The position numbers and the translations under genes were made by a program. 64,000 nt of DNA, from positions 10,230,001-10,294,000 of the forward strand of contig JBHGNT010000011.1 in the NCBI GenBank assembly GCA_043228905.1, read 5' to 3'. Below the pieces are notes generated by a model. It was given only the letters and a program-made list of their open reading frames with translations. It was not told where the DNA came from and searched no databases. Source of the DNA: Azolla caroliniana. Taxonomy: Eukaryota > Polypodiophyta. This document shows positions 12,723 to 23,062 of the stretch, piece after piece (positions within the stretch are counted from its first letter, which is position 1; the number at the start of each line of letters is the position of its first letter).

Positions 12723-12725
12723 TCA
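12714..12725 (-). promoter_or_regulatory. In-frame UGA-CGG between LINE ORF1 and ORF2 (possible readthrough site)
   Basis: On the minus strand the junction reads AAT TGA CGG CGT GTG, and the frame is open on both sides. UGA followed by CGG is a known leaky stop context in some plant and animal RNA viruses. Copy A has TGA CAA at the same place. Readthrough would give an ORF1-ORF2 fusion; whether it happens is inference. Confidence 0.5.
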
Positions 12726-13529
12726 ATTAGTAGTGCGATCATTTATGATCACTCGCCCATCTCGATAAAAGGCGCGATGCCCGTCTTTATGAGCTTGCAT
12801 AACCTTTGGCATACAACTCTTGCGATGCTCAATTTGCATCTTGGTGAGGTCTTCATCGAGATAGATAGGGTCCCCACCCAATCCTCGAAGAATTGGTCTC
12901 TTCTTAAAGAAAGTGATTCTAGAGTCTAAGTCTTTAAATTGAAGAACTAAGGCTCTCTTCCTAGTTGTGTCGCGTCCGACCCTCCAAGCTTTGGTGATAG
13001 GTAGGGTTGTTGTGTACCTTAACATTTTCCTGAGTGTTTGTGCATCCTCGTCCGGGGATGCACCTTCCTTGAGCCCAGTGACACGCACATTTTGGCGTCG
13101 GGCCTGACGCATTTTCTCCTCTTCGAGGGTGGTATTAACAATATTTTCATCCTTTATTTCTTTTTTAATGTTTCTTTTAACCACATCTACCCAACACGTT
13201 TTTGCTAACTCTATGTTATTTTTAACCTCCTCTTTAACTTTTTTGATCTTATCTTTTATATCCTCTATGGAGGATATTTCACCGTCCTCTCGGGATACCT
13301 TGATGTCATTAAGTTGTTGTTTGAGGTTTGTGTTTTCCTCTTTAAGTTTTTCTATTTCGGCCTTGAGGGTGTCTTTTTCCTCTCCATCTTTTTTCTTGTG
13401 GGTTTCGGCGTCTTTCACCCATTTTTTCATATCCATCTCTATTTTTGTTAAACGGTTAAACATATCCAAAAAGTCCTCCTTACTTATAGCCTCGTCTTGT
13501 GTATCCTTGTGTTCCTTTCGTTTAGACAT
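12723..13529 (-). CDS. LINE B ORF1 protein (coiled coil, nucleic-acid-binding type)
   Basis: An intact 268-residue frame beginning MSKRKEHKDTQDE. Residues about 15-110 are a Lys/Glu-rich heptad-like region, probably a coiled coil for trimerisation. Residues about 150-260 hold a compact basic domain (MRQARRQNVRVTGLKEG ... RALVLQFKDLDSRITFF ... RPILRGLGGDPIYLDEDL) resembling the RRM-plus-C-terminal-domain layout of L1 ORF1 proteins that coat LINE RNA. ATG at 13529 is chosen because the frame upstream runs into 5' UTR-like sequence. ORF1 ends at a TGA (12723-12725) with ORF2 continuing in the same frame. The family-level role is established for L1-type ORF1; the assignment here rests on layout rather than a residue-level match. 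Confidence 0.8.
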   Translation of the reverse strand: MSKRKEHKDTQDEAISKEDFLDMFNRLTKIEMDMKKWVKDAETHKKKDGEEKDTLKAEIEKLKEENTNLKQQLNDIKVSREDGEISSIEDIKDKIKKVKEEVKNNIELAKTCWVDVVKRNIKKEIKDENIVNTTLEEEKMRQARRQNVRVTGLKEGASPDEDAQTLRKMLRYTTTLPITKAWRVGRDTTRKRALVLQFKDLDSRITFFKKRPILRGLGGDPIYLDEDLTKMQIEHRKSCMPKVMQAHKDGHRAFYRDGRVIINDRTTN

Positions 13530-13984
13530 TGTAGTGTCAATAAGAAAAAAAAAAGGATAAAATAAATGGGTTCGAGACTTAGCCGAGTTTGTGTGTATGT
13601 CGTAGTCACATCGGCATTTTGCACGCGACAAGCACGCTAAAAGAACAAGGATGCGCCACCAAGAAAAGAAACACGACACTCGACAACCTCAAGAACAAGA
13701 AGGAGAAGAACATGGCAATGGCAATGGCGACTACGACGGACGATGACGAACGACAGCAGGTCGTCCAACACGCAGACGGTGATCGACGGCAGCAGACGGC
13801 GACGGACGTCAGCAGACGGCATTAGACGGCGACGAACGTCAGATGCGGCAGCGCGGCAACAACAAATGCCCTAATTATCCACTGTTCGCCTGTATTGCTG
13901 TGTTTCTCAAAGGCTTCAGAAACTCAAGGTTCCATTTACATACATGTTATGCCTCTAGGGTTATGCTCGACATGTTTAGGGTTT

Positions 13985-13987
<3 letters not shown>

Positions 13988-14030
<43 letters not shown>
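13988..14030. repeat. (GA)n microsatellite
   Basis: About 42 bp of pure GA bordering the 5' end of LINE B and the exon-like stretch that follows. Confidence 0.95.
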
Positions 14031-14031
<1 letters not shown>

Positions 14032-14210
14032 CTCTCTCTCTGTCTGCCCCTTCCCCTCCCCCTCCTGTCAGTGATGCTGCTGCTGCAGACGATTGCAAGA
14101 ACAACGATGGTGGCGAAGAAGAGAATGCCCAGCTTCCTACGTCCAAGAAGAAGGCTAAGGCTGTTGCATCTGAAACCAAATCCTCCAGGCGCGATGTCAA
14201 AGTCCCCAAG
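14031..14210 (+). CDS. Candidate host-gene exon fragment (unidentified)
   Basis: An open frame on the plus strand reads PPVSDAAAADD, then KNNDGGEEENAQLPTSKKK and ETKSSRRDVKVPK, an Ala/Asp/Glu-rich then Lys-rich low-complexity sequence typical of disordered nuclear proteins. It stops at CCCCAAG followed by GTATTT, a good splice donor at 14211. Base composition and codon use differ from the neighbouring TE remains. No ATG is found in frame after the upstream TAG at 13977, so it would be an internal or 5'-truncated exon, perhaps broken by the LINE B insertion in the GA tract. The matching next exon is not found. I cannot name the gene, and chance openness is possible. Confidence 0.35.
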
Positions 14211-14904
14211 GTATTTATTCATCCTCTCTCCTCTCCTCACAGAAGAGCTTTCTGCTTCTCTTCTCTGTGAGTTCTACATGTTTCCCAGATTGTTTCTTCT
14301 TTTAAGATCAGACGCGGATCTGTTTTGCTTTCGTATTGTCAGGATCTTTCTAGCCGTCTCGGATTTTTCTAATTCAAAAATATCTAGTTTTCTTCTGAAG
14401 ATCAAAAGAAGAGGCCAGGAACTCCCTTTGCTTGAAGGAAAATGCTTGAAAATCGTCACATGTAGTCTGTGTAATGTCGTTCTCGACACTCAGCTTCCTC
14501 TTCAAATCATCATGAATCAAAATCTTTTTCTTCTTCTTCTTCTTCTTCTCGTTCTTCTTAATATCAAGAAGGGATCAAGTTTCGTTGATGAAGTGACATG
14601 TGTTATCTACGTCAGTTTCATTGATATTACGTCTGTAACGAGGACCCCAGGTCTGGATTTCTTCTGGAAATAGGTTTCGTTTTAGAACTCGTCATTTGGG
14701 TTCTTCTTAAGATCCAGAAGATTTCAGGATCTTTGCAGAAGCAAGCAGGGATTTGTTTTTATTCTTCTTCATTTTCAGTGGACTGGGACTCACGTTCTTG
14801 TGACATTCATCTTTTGTTTCAAACCTGATTTAAATCATAGACTTCGCATAAGTGGTGGGGGTTGTGGTGTGGTGCAGCACATGGGGATTAGCTTTAACTC
14901 ACGA
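14211..14904 (+). other. Non-coding stretch, possible intron
   Basis: T-rich sequence with (CTT)n near 14525-14555 and no domain-bearing frame. It has the look of a plant intron (GT at its left edge, polypyrimidine stretches) and ends abruptly at the truncated 3' side of gypsy element Q. No LTR or TIR was recognised in it. Confidence 0.4.
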
Positions 14905-15835
14905 ATACAAGGGCTGCTTTATTTAAGCCTCGATAGTCCACGACCAAACAAAGGGAGCCGTCCTTTTCCTTCACAAAAAAGATAGGAGCTCTAGTTGGAG
15001 ACTTTGAATGTCGAATAAACCCATGTGCAATATTTTCCTTGATGTATTCTTGAAGAACCTCAAAATCAGTGAGTGCTAAATGGTAAATCGAACCCCACGG
15101 TGGCCCTTTTCCTGGTTGGAGATCAATAAGACAGTCGTATGGCCGATGCTTTGGAAGAACACTAGCTTTGACTTTTTCGAAAACATCAACATAGTCTTGA
15201 TATTTTTTGGGAATTTGGATGTTTGAATTCCCTTGAGTGGCACTAGAGGGTGTCACTGATATTGCAAATAAGAAAAGGTCCTCCTTGCCTCCCACTTGGC
15301 ACAATTGTTGCAATGTGATGGTTGAAATTTGATGAAAAGCTGATGGTGCATTGGTAGAACTATATTCTTCAAGAGAATAATCCTAAGTTCGATCCTTGGC
15401 AAGGATATTTTCTGCTGAAGGGCACCAAATTTCTCGCTTCCTCCAATCAATTCTAGGGTTATGTAGCTCGAACCATGCGAAACCGAGGATAATTGGATGC
15501 TCAGGACTATGGATTATGTTAAAGGAGACTACGCATCCTAAATCACTTAAGAGTATGTGTATTGGCTCAAACTCTTCGAACGTCTTCCCAGAAGCTATGG
15601 GACGTCCATCAATAACCACTACGGAAACTAGACAAGGACGTGTATGCAAGGATATTTGGTGTTTTTGGGCAAAATCTCTATCCATGAAACAAGAATTGGC
15701 TCCAGTATCTAAGAGGGCTTGGACTTGAAGTTGACAACTCGGTCTCCTAACTTGTACTTGGGCTGAGAAGACTCTACTTACATGCTTGGAAGAAATGGAA
15801 CCCACACTAGGTTGTATATATCTAGGGTTGTCCAA
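14905..15835 (-). pseudogene. Element Q protease and N-terminal reverse transcriptase
   Basis: Protease frame 15383-15835 contains ALLDTGANSCFMDRDF (the DTGA active-site motif) and PIILGFAWFELHNP near its end, standard for gypsy aspartic proteases. The following RT frame (14894-15313) has IPKKYQDYVDVFEKVKA, the HRPYDCLIDLQPG block and FVKEKDGSLCLVVDYRGLNK, then stops matching RT. A frame break lies near 15310-15380. A working copy would cleave Gag-Pol and copy the genome. Confidence 0.85.
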
Positions 15836-15861
15836 CCAAATGGCTCCAATTTTGGCCGGAC

Positions 15862-17023
15862 TTATTCGTTTGAGTCCTCTTCTAATTGTCTTAGGACTTC
15901 AAACTTATTGGACAAGGGTGGATTATTCATAATATTAGATTCACTAACTGCTTCTAAAATGTTAGACTCATTTTTATTGTCATAGTGAATTTGATTTACC
16001 TGGCGTCTTGGCATACGGGAGCAATGAATGGCTATATGTACTGGACCTCCGCAATATAAGCACAGAAGTTTTGCTCGGTGTCGTTGCTTCTCTTCGTGCG
16101 ACAATGGTCCTCGTCATTGAGTCATATCGATCTCCATGGGTGTAGGACTATCCATTGGGACTGAACTACGTGTTTGCCTTGGAGTTGGAGCAGGGCTATA
16201 TGTTTGCCTTGGGGATGATTGTGCCGTTACTAATGCATAAGTTGGTGTTAATCTTGATCTTGATATTTTTTGTTGTCGCTCACATCAACGCTCAAAAAGG
16301 CGATTATCACACCGTATTGCTCGACTAATAGCTTCCAAAGCGACCTTGGATCCTTGGGGAAGGTAAGAAGTAAGTCTTTCACATCACTACGAAGGTCTGA
16401 ATGGAATTGCTCCATTAGGGCTTGTTCATCCCAAGGAATATCGCTTGCGATGAAACGAAAATTGGTTGCATATGTTGAAGCTGGCTGATCACCTTGCCGT
16501 AGTGTACGAATCTTGTTGATAGTTGTTCTCGCCCCATCAGTATCTCCGAAACAAGCCTTAAATTCTTTGATAAATTCCTCAAAATTATTTAGTAGAGGAG
16601 AATTTGTCTCTAGCAATGGAGCAAACCATGACAATGCTATGCCAGTCAATAAGGTGCCCACTAACCCGACTCGTGATGCATCTATCGGATAACGGGTGGG
16701 ATGCATTTGAATCACCAACCGTACTTGATTCAAGAAACCTTGGAAATGCGCCCTCAAACCATCAAATTTAGCTGGGAGGCTGATTTTGGGCTCCTTGATA
16801 AGTCCTTGACCTTTGACCCTTTGTTGTTGTAACACTACGATTGTCGACTCTAACTGTTGAACCCGCCGCGTGAACTCCTCTTGTTGTTGGTGCTTCTCTA
16901 TAGTAACCTTTTGTAGATCCCCAAGTAGACATTGATTCTCAACTTCAAGAGATGCGAACTTGGATTTAAGATTCTCCTTTCTGCAACAAGGGTGAGATAT
17001 TCTTCTGAGTTAATGGCAACCAT
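15862..17023 (-). pseudogene. Element Q gag with CCHC zinc knuckle
   Basis: Gag begins MVAINSEEYLTLVAERR at 17023. The central capsid-like domain reads PKISLPAKFDGLRAHFQGFL, then FEEFIKEFKACFGDTDGART (16248-16835). The knuckle CLYCGGPVHIAIHCSR (CX2CX4HX4C, near 16030-16060) follows after a frame break. Frameshifts near 16900, 16250 and 16105 disable it. Gag would form the particle that packages the element RNA. Confidence 0.8.
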
Positions 17024-17083
17024 GGTTTCGTGATGGTTATAGACGAGGATGAGAGAGAGAGAGAGAGAGAATTCGAATTGAAC

Positions 17084-17512
17084 TGTCAAAACCAAGAATA
17101 AAAGATAGAGTGATGGAAGAAGGATATAAGAGAACACGAGAAGAAAGGAACAAAATGCTAAGAGAAGAATGGGTGTATTAAGATAGAGAAAGAAAGAGAA
17201 TGGATACAAGATATGTAATGAGAGCTAAAGGCTAGTGTTGATTCGAATTGATTTGAGAATACATGTATGCCCTTATTTATAGGTTCTTATAGAATAGCTT
17301 AGAGATTTCTATAATGCTCTAGAATGTTCTAGGACATTCTAGAACATTCTAGAATGATCTAGAGTTTTTACAATAATCAATGTAATACAAAAAGTAGCTT
17401 TTATCCTCTCATATGACAATAAGCTATCTTAATGGTTGAGGTTTTCAATTATGAATTACAAGGTTTGAGGTTCAAGTCTGGGTGACGCCATAATGGTCAT
17501 GTGTTCATGACA
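17084..17512 (-). repeat. Element Q 5' LTR
   Basis: A 429-bp LTR bounded by TG...CA; read on the minus strand it starts TGTCATGAACACATG and ends GGTTTTGACA. Immediately downstream is GTTCAATTCG, not a standard tRNA primer site. Near its start it carries a tRNA-like module in antisense orientation (listed separately). Confidence 0.85.
17423..17486 (+). other. tRNA-like A/B-box module in Q LTR
   Basis: Plus strand reads TATCTTAATGG (A-box-like), then about 33 nt later GGTTCAAGTCT (B-box-like). A-start to B-start spacing is 44, as in tRNA genes. It is antisense to the element and close to the LTR start. Confidence 0.55.
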
Positions 17513-17789
17513 AAACATTGATGAAATGGATGCAGGAAAATGAACAAAGAAAGAGGAGTTTATGCTTACGAATCATATATATTCCTTTTCCAAAATCGTT
17601 CATGCTTACAACAAATCATGTATTCATACATTCCTTTTCCAAAACTACGATTTATTAAACAAGACAACCATCATTTAAGATATTCCATTGATGAAAATGG
17701 ATGAAAGAAAATGAACAAAGAAAGAAGAGTTCATGCTTACGAATCATATATTCCTTTTCCAAAACCATGATATATTGAACAAGAAAACC
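17513..17789. repeat. Direct repeat of about 75-80 bp, spaced about 170 bp
   Basis: The segment beginning GATGAAATGGATGCAGG at about 17520 recurs in slightly changed form at about 17691, including GTTCATGCTTACGAATCATA. It may be part of a satellite or an old LTR. It lies between Q and the LTR of R and has no gene. Confidence 0.7.
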
Positions 17790-18082
17790 TGTCACGGATG
17801 AACAATTGGAAGATAAAGAGATGGGGAAGTTGATGACAATGAGTAAGAATATCTATTCCATTACTAGTGTTGATTTCCTTGATGTTAACAAGGGAGATCA
17901 ACCCTTTTTATACATGTAGTGAAGCATGATAAGCATGCTCATGCCAAGTTTTACATATTAAGTCTTACATACTCAGTCTTATATACCACTCTTTATACAA
18001 TGGTTTAAAATCTAAAGTTTGTCTAGGAGAAATATATATATACAAGAACCTAAGGCTAAAATTCGAGTCCATGTTCATGACA
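17790..18082 (-). repeat. Element R 3' LTR
   Basis: A 293-bp LTR; on the minus strand it starts TGTCATGAACATGG directly after a purine tract (GGGGAGGATAA) and ends ATCCGTGACA. The flank at 17785-17789 is AAACC. The plus strand near 18057-18072 reads AATTCGAGTCC, a B-box-like sequence, with an A-box-like TATACAATGG about 67 bp before it. Confidence 0.8.
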
Positions 18083-18764
18083 TTATCCTCCCCTTAAGCG
18101 CCGACTTCAAGAAAGTGCGGGTTTCTGAGGATATTGGAGATGAAAATTATGAACCACTTCGGGGCATTGAGTTAATTTCTAGCTGGCTCCCATGTGGCCT
18201 CAGAGATGGGATATCCTTTCCACAAGACTAGATATTGGAGCTTCCGTCAGCTCTTGCACGAGTCTAGAATGGTCTCGACTTCATACTCATCCCGAGTCGC
18301 CAAAGCCACATGGGGGTGTGGCTCGATGCTTCTTCTTGGAATTGAGGATGGATGATAGAACTCAAGAAGTGATGCATGGAAGACATTGTGAATTCGGTAG
18401 TGTGATGGAAGAGCAAGACGGAAAACCACAGGGTTGACTTTGTCAATGATGCAGAACGGACCCAACTTTTCTAATCAAGTTTGTTGCATGGGCGAGTTGT
18501 AGGAATATGCCGACGTAATAGCCAGACCATGTCACCAACTTTAAAACCAGGTGCAACCCGCCAATGTTGATCGGCCTTCTCTTTGTGTCGTTCTTGAGCA
18601 ATGGAGAGTTCTAGGGATAGGTCATGATGCACTTCTTTCATCAGACGAGCTCGTTCTTTGGGAGATGGATTCATAGAACCAACAGGAATAGCTATGTTAA
18701 AGCATGGGTGGAGCCCATAATTTGGGGAGAAGGGTGTTACACTAGTTGATGTGTGCAGAGTATT
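18083..18764 (-). pseudogene. Element R integrase C-terminus and chromodomain
   Basis: Minus-strand pieces 18471-18764 (TPFSPNYGLHPCFNIAIPVG ... KVGDMVWLL), 18264-18465 (VNPVVFRLALPSHYRIHNVF ... DEYEVETILDSCKS) and then LQYLVLWKGYPISEATWEP to about 18110. The last block is a chromodomain with the aromatic Y-W...W pattern, which in chromoviruses steers integration to marked chromatin. A stop follows ILDSCKS and another falls near the finger. Three frame changes are visible. Confidence 0.85.
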
Positions 18765-19185
18765 TGTCATGGACATGACATGGACATGACAATAGTCATG
18801 TCATGATTCGAACTCTTGACCTATTGTATTTAATCGATATGTCTTAACCAATACATCCAATACATAATCATGTTACCTTACTAGATTATTGTAGATTATC
18901 TATTCTACATGTAGGAGTTTAGAAGCTTCCAGAAAGCTCCAAAAGCTAGAACATTCTAGAAGCTTGTGCATGAAAACGAGTCTTTGCATGGGGCTACATT
19001 TAGAGCCCATAAACATGAATAAATACAAGGGTTCACCTTGGCCTTAGTCAAGGTGAACAACACCAGTTACAGAATCATAATTCAGTTCTTGTTCTCTTGA
19101 CTACTTTCTCTCTCTTTCTTATTATCTTGTCTATGATCTCTCTCTCACTCTCTTAGTATTGAGCCTCGTCTACTTGTCCGTGACA
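18765..19185 (+). repeat. Element P 5' LTR
   Basis: A 421-bp LTR (TGTCATGGACATG ... TTGTCCGTGACA). The start has an 11-bp tandem duplication of TGGACATGACA absent from the 3' copy. The next bases are GTTTGTTCAC, not an obvious tRNA primer site. The total length equals that of the two 3' LTR pieces after removing the copia element and one TATTT. Confidence 0.9.
18801..18860 (-). other. tRNA-like A/B-box module in P 5' LTR
   Basis: On the minus strand GGATGTATTGG then TTAAGACA (D-arm/A-box-like) is followed by AGTTCGAATCA (B-box-like) at a start-to-start distance of 44. It is antisense to P, next to the LTR start. The 3' copy of this module is where the copia element inserted. Confidence 0.5.
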
Positions 19186-19217
19186 GTTTGTTCACTTTCC
19201 ATCTCCAAAGCCTCATC

Positions 19218-20200
19218 ATGTAAGATTCTACCGAGAACATAAATCGACTATTGGCAGTCATTCATCAACTTCAACTTGAAAATGAGAATCTTCGGGAATG
19301 CCTCCAGAAACTCCAAGCTAGGACTCCAATGGAATTGGAGAATGAAGAACACAAGTGCCCTCCTACATCAAAGAATCTCCAATCTGTAGAGCTTGGTCCC
19401 TCATCAATCCTCACTCCAATTCCTCTTCACCCCACTACAATTATAGAACCCAATGTTAGTTTACCGGACAAGTTCAATGGCACAAGGGCGCGATTCCGAG
19501 GGTTCATAAATTAGATCAAGCTTATTATCTGGCTACAACCCCAAAGATATGCGAATGATTTTTGCCTCGTTGGCCTCGTTGGGACTCCTCTCGGGAGCTA
19601 CACAAAGCTGGTTCACAACTTTGGTCGAAACATCATCGCCACTTTTGGACCATTTTTCTTCTTTCCTAGAAGAGTTCGAGGCAACATTTGGGGATACGGA
19701 TTGGCGTCGAACAAGCCTTACCAAACTCTATTCATTATATCAAGGTAAGCGTCCAATGTCTGTTTATGCATTCGAATTTAGACAATTGACATGTGATGTT
19801 CAGTGGGACGACCAAGACCTTTGCGACCATTTTCATCGGGGCCTTCGAAGTGATGTTAAGAATCTACTACTAAACTTCCTGGAGCCGACTTCATTATCGC
19901 AAGCCATCAAGCAAGTAGTCAGTTGTGACAACCGCCTTTTTGAACTTCGACAAGAGGAACGAGTGACTTCCAAGTTGTCACCCTTTCTCCACATTAAACC
20001 TATGGTACAACCCCAAGTGACTGCGAGATCTTCTCCAATGACATCGTTCAATGATCCTATGCCGATGGAAATTGATCGAGCTCGAGCCCCAGTCACCACA
20101 ACCAAACGACACCATTGATGAACCAATGGGCTATGTCTATACTGCAACGCCTCTACCCATCTAATTCGTTTTTGCCCACTCAAAATCAATCTGCGACAAG
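19218..20200 (+). pseudogene. Element P gag with CCHC knuckle
   Basis: The frame starts at ATG 19218 but codon 2 is TAA; it then reads AVIHQLQLENENLRECLQKL, a coiled-coil-like start shared with Q and X gags. The capsid part includes SLPDKFNGTRARFRGFI and FLEEFEATFGDTDWRRTSL. A knuckle LCLYCNASTHLIRFCP (CX2CX4HX4C) follows a stop near 20118. Further breaks lie at 19514 and about 19545. Confidence 0.85.
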
Positions 20201-20270
20201 TCTATCAGGACAATCCAACTAGTGGGTCCCAACATTCGGAAAACAACGATGTTCGACTACATTAGGAGCC

Positions 20271-22240
20271 ATGCGGTTGGACAACAGACATACATGCTAC
20301 TCCCAAAGTTCTACTAACAACTTTTTCTTCGAGGTAACTATATGTTTCCAGTCTATTTCAATTCAATCCTTAGCGCTACTCGATTCCGGGGCCACAATGT
20401 GTTTTATGGATGAAACGTTCATTCGTAAACACAACTTTCTTGTTGTCTTGTTGTCCAAGCCTATCCCAGTCGAAGCTATCGATGGGCGAATGCTCTCCTT
20501 TGGCGCAGTCACCAAAGCCACGGTTCCCCTCATTTTGCAGCTTGGGACCCAACAGGAGGCCTTATCATTTTACCTCATCACTTCCACGCGACATCCAATC
20601 ATACTTGGGTTGTCTTGGTTGAAAGTGAATAATCTTGTTATAGATTGACACAATCACTCACTTGCTTTTCAACTGCAAACTCACATGGAGGTTGGAGTGG
20701 CTTCCAATGTCGTTGTGTCAGAATGGCCCGAATCATTTTCTGTCGAGCACTCCTCCATTCAACTCAGAACAATGCACTCAGATGCTCATGCCCCAGTCAC
20801 AATGCACTCCATCTCAATGGGCAATGACTCAGAGTTGAGTACCCCAGCTTTGGTTCCTATGAAAGCCAATCTAGACTCGCTTCCATCCAAATATGGTGAC
20901 TTTGCTTATGTGTTCGAGAAGAAGAATGCAGATGACTTATCAGAGCATTGACCATATGATTGTCCGATCGATCTACATGAGGGCACATCTCCACCCTTTG
21001 GGTCCATCTATGGTCTCTCTGAACCAGAACTAGAGGCTCTTCGCACATATTTCGATGAAAATTTGGAGAACCAACCATGTAAGTCACCAGTTGGGGTCCC
21101 CATCTTGTTTGTGAAGAAAAAGGATGGATCGTTGCGTCTATGTGTGGATTATTGTGGCCTCAATAAAATCACGATACGTAATCGATACCCTTTACCTCTC
21201 ATCCCAGAGCTCCTCGATCGCCTCGTTGTGCATAGGTCTTCTCCAAGATTGACTTGTGGGGAGCATACAACTTGGTTCAGATTAAACCTAGTGATGAATG
21301 GAAGACGACATTTCGTACGCGATACAGACACTTCGAGTACAAGGTAATGCCTTTTGGACTCACCAATGCTCCAACTGTTTTTCAACATATGATGAACGAC
21401 ATATTTCGAGAATATCTCGATCACTTTTTCGTTATCTACCTTGATGACATTCTTGTCTTCTCGTCGAGCATTGAAGAGCATACTCACCACGTTTAATTGA
21501 TTCTCTCGAAACTCAGGGAGCATGGCCTCTATGCCAAGAGAAAAAAATGTCAATTTGATTGCAATTCCATAGAATTTCTTGCTTATGTTATCTCCCCCCA
21601 GTGCATCACCATGGATCCAAGGAAAATCAAGACAAATCAAGAATGGGTCACTCCAAAATGAGTAAAGGATGTCCAGTTGTTCCTTGGTTTCGCAAATTTC
21701 TATTGGCGATTCATCAAGGGTTTCTCCGTCATAGTCCAACCCCTTGATTGAGCTTACTCGTAAAGGGATGGAGTTCATTGTCAACACGCCTTCGACCTAC
21801 TGAAGGAAGTTTTTACCCGGGTTCCAGTCCAGCTTCACGTCGACCCTACTAAGCCTTTTCAAGTTGAAACAGATGCTTTTGACTTTGCCATTGGTGCCAT
21901 CTTATCCCAACTCGATGATGATGGCATCCTACATCCGGTGGCGTACTATTCTCGAAAATTCACATCTCCAGAAATCAACTATCGCATCTACGACAAGGAG
22001 CTCGTGGCTATAGTGGCGGCTTTCACGGAGTGGAGACCTTACTTGGCTAGGGCGCAACATCGGGTTCAGGTATTAACAAATCATAAAAAGTTATTGTATT
22101 TCTCAACAACTCGTACTTTGAATCGGCAGCAGGCTCGTTGGTCAACTTTCTTAGCCGACTATGACTTTGAAATTGTCTTTTGGTCGGGGGCACAAAACAT
22201 GAAGGTTGATGGTCTTTCACGATGGTCAGATTTTGAGTTG
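20271..22240 (+). pseudogene. Element P protease, reverse transcriptase and RNase H
   Basis: Protease 20271-20648 carries ALLDSGATMCFMDETF and [15 protein letters not shown] runs from about 20860 (HLNGQ/ALVPMKANLDSLPSKYGDF) through [16 protein letters not shown] (21100-21150) to [10 protein letters not shown] (about 21440-21470) with the catalytic YLDD intact, then [16 protein letters not shown] (about 21685). RNase H starts near 21840 (VETDAFDFAIGAILSQ) and continues in the frame at 21938 (VAYYSRKFTSPEINYRIYD). Frameshifts near 21250, 21500 and 21750 break the polyprotein. Confidence 0.88.
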
Positions 22241-23062
22241 AGCCCAAGGGATGATGCCTATGCTCAACAATCTCAATGTTTTCTTAAACCAGATCAATTC
22301 CAACTCTTCGCCACATGCATGCTCCATGACGACTCTTTGCTTGAGGAGATAGCCAAAGCACTTCCCACTGACAAATTCGCCAACGCAATTCAGGAAGGTC
22401 TTATTAATCCGTCTAAATCCATGAACAAGGAAGACCGTTACCGCTTCAAATTCAAGGGGGGATTTCTTTACCGAGACCAACTCTTATATGTTCCGGAGGG
22501 CCGATGTCGAACTCAAGTTCTCCAAAAGTGTCATGATGACCCCTTGACTGGTCATTTTGGCGTTACAAAGACACTCGAATGAATCTCACGAGGATATTGG
22601 TGGCCTCAACCATGGAAGTTCATCAAGGAATTCATCAAGACATGTGATACTTGTGCTAGATCCAAAGTCGTCCACCATAGGCCATATGGGTTGCTCCAAC
22701 CACTTCCCATTCCCAACCAGCGTTGGGCATCAATTTCCATGGATTTCATCATTGACTTGCCTCTTGTCCACGGATATGACACAGTGCTTGTCATGGTAGA
22801 TCGGTTTACAAAGATGGCTCATTTTGCCCCTTGTGCAAAGACTATTTCAGCAGAAGCAACAACCGATCTATTTTTAAAGAATGTGGTGCGGCTTCATGGG
22901 GTCCCAGATGATGTCACCTCAGATCGCGGACCCCACTTTGTCTCTCATTTTTGGCGGCGGCTCCTTCAAACATTGGGCACAATAGTGAATTTATCTTCGT
23001 CCTATCATCCTCAACAAATGGCCAAACAGAGCGGGTGAACCAAATTCTTGAGCAATACTTTC
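22241..23062 (+). pseudogene. Element P integrase, N-terminal and core part
   Basis: This continues from the frame at 21938. The zinc-binding H-H-C-C region (HFGVTKTLE then CDTCARSK) spans about 22540-22670, and the core domain follows at 22691-23038 with SMDFIIDLPLVHG, VDRFTKMAHF and DRGPHFVSHFW, including the catalytic Asp residues. A stop (TGA at 22579) and a frameshift near 23000 are present. The sequence ends at QILEQY where X inserted and resumes at 53784. Confidence 0.88.

Larger units (their letters stand above)
8821..13988 (-). mobile_element. LINE copy B (nearly full length, two ORFs)
   Basis: Minus-strand non-LTR element with a 5' UTR (about 13530-13988), ORF1, an in-frame UGA, ORF2 (endonuclease, RT, C-terminal finger), a 3' UTR and a (TTTC)n/(CT)n tail. 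Both ends lie in GA tracts (8784-8820 and 13988-14030), so any target duplication is hidden in the microsatellite. It is very close in sequence to copy C. I do not assign it to a named clade; an APE endonuclease plus a coiled-coil ORF1 is a general L1/Jockey-type layout. Confidence 0.92.
14905..17512 (-). mobile_element. Truncated Ty3/gypsy element Q
   Basis: Minus-strand element with one LTR at 17084-17512, gag, CCHC finger, protease and the start of RT. It breaks off inside RT just after VDYRGLNK near 14910, so the rest of RT, RNase H, integrase and the 3' LTR are missing. It is the same general chromovirus type as X, P and R by gag, protease and LTR-end similarity. No target duplication can be tested because one end is lost. 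Confidence 0.85.

Noticed and set aside
13129-13560. Plus-strand hydrophobic Ser/Phe-rich ORF
   Set aside because: It is the antisense shadow of the Lys/Glu-rich LINE ORF1.
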